Source: Neolecta irregularis DAH-3
Lineage: Eukaryota > Ascomycota > Neolectomycetes > Neolectales > Neolectaceae
Direction: 5' to 3'
Assembly (NCBI GenBank): GCA_001929475.1
Contig: LXFE01003412.1
Coordinates: 403-34,655, forward strand
Length of the DNA stretch: 34,253 nt
Shown here: positions 31,136 through 34,253 of the stretch, piece by piece
Layout: every line of letters begins with the position of its first letter
How positions within the stretch are numbered: position 1 is the first letter of the stretch
The notes under the pieces: model-generated
Database searches by the model: none
What the model saw: only the letters and a program-made list of their open reading frames with translations
What the model was told of the DNA's origin: nothing
Program-made: the position numbers and the translations under genes

Positions 31136-32726
31136 ATGTGGACAGTCTTCATTCTCTCTACATTATTCTTTCTTGGGATCTCTCTGTTATATTCGCAGTC
31201 TCCGATACAGGCATCTCTTGGCTTTTCGATCCTCTCTTTCGTATGTGTTGTGTATCTGATACCACTGCTGTCTGCTCCATTTAAAAATGTCGGATTCAAG
31301 GGAATAGACATGCTGAAGGCGAATAAACCACTCATGTGCGGTGCATGTGCTTAGATAAAAGGAATTGATTGGATAGTCCAGAAAGTATGGGAGCAGTTTC
31401 TGCTATGGTGTACATATCAGCTATGCTCCTATTTACGCCATTTCCATTCATGAAACATTTACGCGATATCAAGGATGCCCAAGAAGAACAGCTATATATC
31501 GATGAAGGAAGAAGATTGTCTTTGTTTCCACATAATCAGGTGTGTCCTCTAAATTTTTCACGATTTGGCCATTTTCGGTATGGTGTTAATTGTAATACAT
31601 ACTCAAATAGCGGTCTTCGTTTGTCGTATATTTAACTCTAATTCGAGAAACCTGACAGTTAAAGCTTGGAACATATCTCTCCGCAATCCTTTCACTTTCA
31701 ACAATGGTCTTTTTAGGAATAGCAGACGATCTTTTTGATATTCGCTGGCGCCATAAAATCGTCTTCCCCGCAATCGCTGCGATACCGCTACTGGTAGTCT
31801 ACTATGTGGATTTCGGAGTGACGCATGTCATTGTCCCCAATATCCTTCGGCCATGGTTCGGAACACTTATTAATATTGGCAATTTAACTATTATTCGATA
31901 AATACTAATTGCAGGTTGGTTATACTACGTCTATATGGCCGCACTCTCAATATTTTGCACCAATAGCATCAACATTTTGGCAGGTGTTAATGGGCTCGAG
32001 GTTCTACAAAGCATAATCATAGCTTCTTTCATTATCTTTAACGACTGGTGGTTTCTTTCAGATTCAAACCATCCAGCGTATAACAGCCATCTGCTATCTA
32101 CATGTTTCCTACTTCCATTTATCGGTGTTTCGTTGGGATTATTGTGGTTCAATTGGTACGGTGACTCGGGAATTTTCCACTGATCATTCAGGTATCCCTC
32201 AAGAGTCTTCGTGGGAGATACATATTGTTATTTCTCGGGAATGACATTCGCTGTTGTTGGAATTATAGGCCATTTTTCGAAGACTTTATTGCTTTTTTTT
32301 GTTCCTCAGATCATTAATTTTCTTATCAGCACACCTCAACTTTTTGGATTTATAAGCTGCCCTCGGCATCGATTGCCTAGGTACGTGCACCTTGCCGATA
32401 GATGCTAAACCACGAGGTATACTTCACAAACAAATTGCTTGTTACCATCGTTCACGCAACTGTCTCATCCACCATCTTTTCTTCCTCGCATTACTTTAGC
32501 CACCCTTGAGAAATTCGGTCTAGTAGAACTTCATCGCAACAGACATGGCACGATTCTTGAAAGTAGCAACCTTACTTTACTCAACTTTCTTCTTGTACGG
32601 TTCGGAGCGATGAGGGAAGACAGGCTCTGTATTCTGATAGGTTTTATTCAAATCCTATGTTGCGTAGGGGGTTTTTTTATTAGACATTACATGGCCAGGT
32701 TGATTTATCCGATAGATAATATCTGA
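31136..32726 (+). CDS. ALG7: UDP-GlcNAc:dolichyl-phosphate GlcNAc-1-P transferase
   Basis: ER membrane enzyme that starts N-glycan precursor assembly (GlcNAc-PP-dolichol); it is the tunicamycin target. Exons: 31136-31335, 31377-31539, 31665-31878, 31915-32155, 32192-32380, 32417-32726, giving 438 aa with about ten membrane helices. Motifs: [95 protein letters not shown] and a final FFIRHYMA. The intron at 31540-31664 is 125 bp, the longest in the window. The intron at 31879-31914 has a GC donor (TTG|GCAATT). The intron 32381-32416 ends in GAG rather than YAG. Start ATG 31136 begins the first helix; the frame upstream has no ATG. Confidence 0.94.
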
Positions 32727-33698
32727 TGTAGTTCTATATTCATCCCTTATAATACTTTCTAAAAGAGGAATTTGAAGTGCTTCTCAAGAAGACTTTCACG
32801 TGGATTCCTGTGGACATGAAAATTGCGTTATCAGCATGGATGGCGTCGGCTATTGGATCCGTATTCAATTCCTATCCATTCCCTGAAGTTAGGCGTTTGA
32901 ACTGAATTAGCATTTATGGGTTTGTATAAAGGGAACTGAAGAGTAATTATATTAATCCCATGGATCCTATGACCAACCTGGTCATAATGAATAATCAAAA
33001 TTCACTGCCCTTTCTGGTATTAAAGAGATCAAAAACTGCACATAAACAAAATTAAGCTAAATGTCTACTTGGATGGTAGTTAGAGTCTCACTTTAATGAT
33101 ATTCTGCAGGATTGATACATGCAATCCTGTATGTGATTGTCTTTCCTCCGGTCTTAATAGGAGTAGCTAGCGGATGTGGCCATGGCCAGCTCGTGAGCTG
33201 CGTGGATGATCTGCCATGAGCGGGGGAGGGCGGAGCAGGTCAGATATCCAGATGGGGATTTCTCCGCAGTTGGCGACTGCCGTTAGCCAGGCAGCAACAG
33301 CGAATAAAGAGAATCCACAAAAACATGCGGCAGTGCCGATTTCCCGCAGAACAAAAAGGGCGAATCCGTAGGGCCTCGTACCCTAGAGTCAGAATTGATA
33401 TAATATGGGGAGGCACAAGGGGGCGGGCACGGCTAGCCGGATAAGGCTAACTAGACCCAGAATATCCCGATTAAGTAATTATTTCAACTCCTAATCCAGT
33501 GATAACCTCACAAAATCACACATAGCACAATGAATGGAACGTTATTTATATCGCTGGATGCAGAGAATTTATTGCTATCAGATGGGCAAGGATGGAAGCG
33601 GACCATTGAAAGGGGAAGTTATGGGAGCAGATAAGGACTGTATATCACCAGGCCTGTATTCCCTATAATACAAACCATCTGTCAAGCTAAATATTTTT
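32727..33698. other. Intergenic region with a small GC-rich island
   Basis: No gene recognised. At 33170-33310 GC content rises. Two adjacent palindromes, GGCCATGGCC and CAGCTCGTGAGCTG, lie at about 33178-33201. Another palindromic stretch, GGCTAGCC, is near 33430. The rest is AT-rich. The region precedes the secreted protein at 33699 and presumably contains its promoter. Confidence 0.4.
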
Positions 33699-34097
33699 AT
33701 GCAACTCAATTTTCTTTGCATATCTGTCAGTTTACTCTTCCAACTGGTAGACTGTTCCAACTATGATCCTATCAAGCATGCAACTTGGAGGGTTTATGAT
33801 GTTGAGAATATGGAAATACATTGTCCCAGCAAAGGGTTTGATGATGGAGATAAAAGCAAGTTACTAAAGGTTACCGAATGGAATTCAGAAGATCCTTTCG
33901 GCGGCTTTGTGCCAAGCACTGGGAAGATTATTTGTGAACTATGGCCTACTGAAGATGTTGAAGAGAATACCCACCTCTTGAGTGTATGCGACGATGCTGG
34001 AAGGCGAATAGCGGAAGTTGTCTCGATTCGTGAAAATATCAAATTGCGTGTCATGAAGAATGAAGATTTGCGAAATACAGCCTGTACTCTTTCATAA
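33699..34097 (+). CDS. Small secreted protein, effector candidate
   Basis: Single-exon frame, 132 aa, from ATG 33699 to TAA 34095-34097. MQLNFLCISVSLLFQLVDCS is a signal peptide with cleavage likely after DCS. The mature protein starts NYDPIKHATWRVYDVE. It has four cysteines at roughly even spacing (IHC, IICEL, LSVCDD, NTACTLS), enough for two disulphides, and ends soon after the last. There is no transmembrane helix after the signal. Motifs of RNase, hydrophobin or CFEM families are not evident. Size, cysteines and the lack of recognisable homology fit a host-interaction effector; this is inference. Flanking DNA is repeat-rich. Confidence 0.7.
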   Translation: MQLNFLCISVSLLFQLVDCSNYDPIKHATWRVYDVENMEIHCPSKGFDDGDKSKLLKVTEWNSEDPFGGFVPSTGKIICELWPTEDVEENTHLLSVCDDAGRRIAEVVSIRENIKLRVMKNEDLRNTACTLS

Positions 34098-34253
34098 TCT
34101 ACTCTGCCTTACATCCCAGTCGTTGCAGGGGCTAGCAGTGGAACATTCATTCCTGTTTTGGATCTTGGCAATGAAATAAGGTTATAATGCATTGCAAAAT
34201 CCCAAATTTCTTACGATCCAGGTACTATCCACAGCCACTTGTGAAGAATATGT

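Noticed and set aside
1-34253. tRNA, rRNA or CRISPR features
   Set aside because: I looked for GGTTCGAATCC-type T-arms, rRNA signatures and regularly spaced repeats and found none convincing; CRISPR is not expected in a fungal nuclear genome.

Overview
This window comes from the nuclear genome of a filamentous ascomycete (Pezizomycotina). The evidence is spliceosomal introns in most genes, fungal versions of phosphoacetylglucosamine mutase, NUR1, ALG7, FSH1-type hydrolase and secreted M28 aminopeptidase, and two small secreted proteins. Base composition is AT-leaning, with several non-coding or decayed stretches of 0.5-1.5 kb. A plant- or host-associated leotiomycete (for example a powdery-mildew relative) would fit, but nothing in the sequence fixes the lineage. 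The most distinctive genome-wide trait is intron size: I placed 44 introns, and 42 of them are only about 33-46 bp long.

Layout from left to right. Positions 1-950 hold only an edge-truncated reading frame and one unassigned ORF. At 958-2837 (-) is an intact phosphoacetylglucosamine mutase (UDP-GlcNAc/chitin pathway) with seven introns, one of them GC-AG. The stretch 3558-5162 carries coding-like + strand segments in clashing frames, probably a decayed gene. FKBP12 (5130-5641, -) follows. Then comes a very large FHA-domain protein (5954-12082, -, about 1,955 aa) with SPR(K) repeats in the middle and basic RGRK/RGKK AT-hook-like repeats at the C-terminus. It is divergently paired with a long-chain acyl-CoA synthetase (12580-14942, +).

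The region 15,000-18,900 is accessory in character. It has a TPMT-like thiol methyltransferase (15825-16493, -), hairpin and direct repeats, a truncated and frameshifted dihydroorotate dehydrogenase pseudogene (about 17040-17625, -), and a GC-rich block of uncertain coding strand. A His-rich small secreted protein follows (18896-19380, +).

From 19.8 kb onwards genes are denser. They are an FSH1-type serine hydrolase (-), an acidic/proline-rich probable nuclear protein (+), a small single-pass membrane ORF (-), a METTL21/RKM5-like methyltransferase (+), nuclear rim protein NUR1 (-), a secreted M28 leucine aminopeptidase (+), a mitochondrial PPR-like protein (+), ALG7 (UDP-GlcNAc:dolichyl-P GlcNAc-1-P transferase, +) and a second small secreted protein near the right edge (+).

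The genes form no operon or biosynthetic cluster. The only metabolic echo is that phosphoacetylglucosamine mutase produces a precursor of the UDP-GlcNAc used by ALG7, but they lie almost 30 kb apart. The most interesting items are the giant FHA/SPRK/AT-hook protein, the ultra-compact introns with frequent AAG acceptors and two GC donors, the DHODH pseudogene, and the two effector-like secreted proteins.
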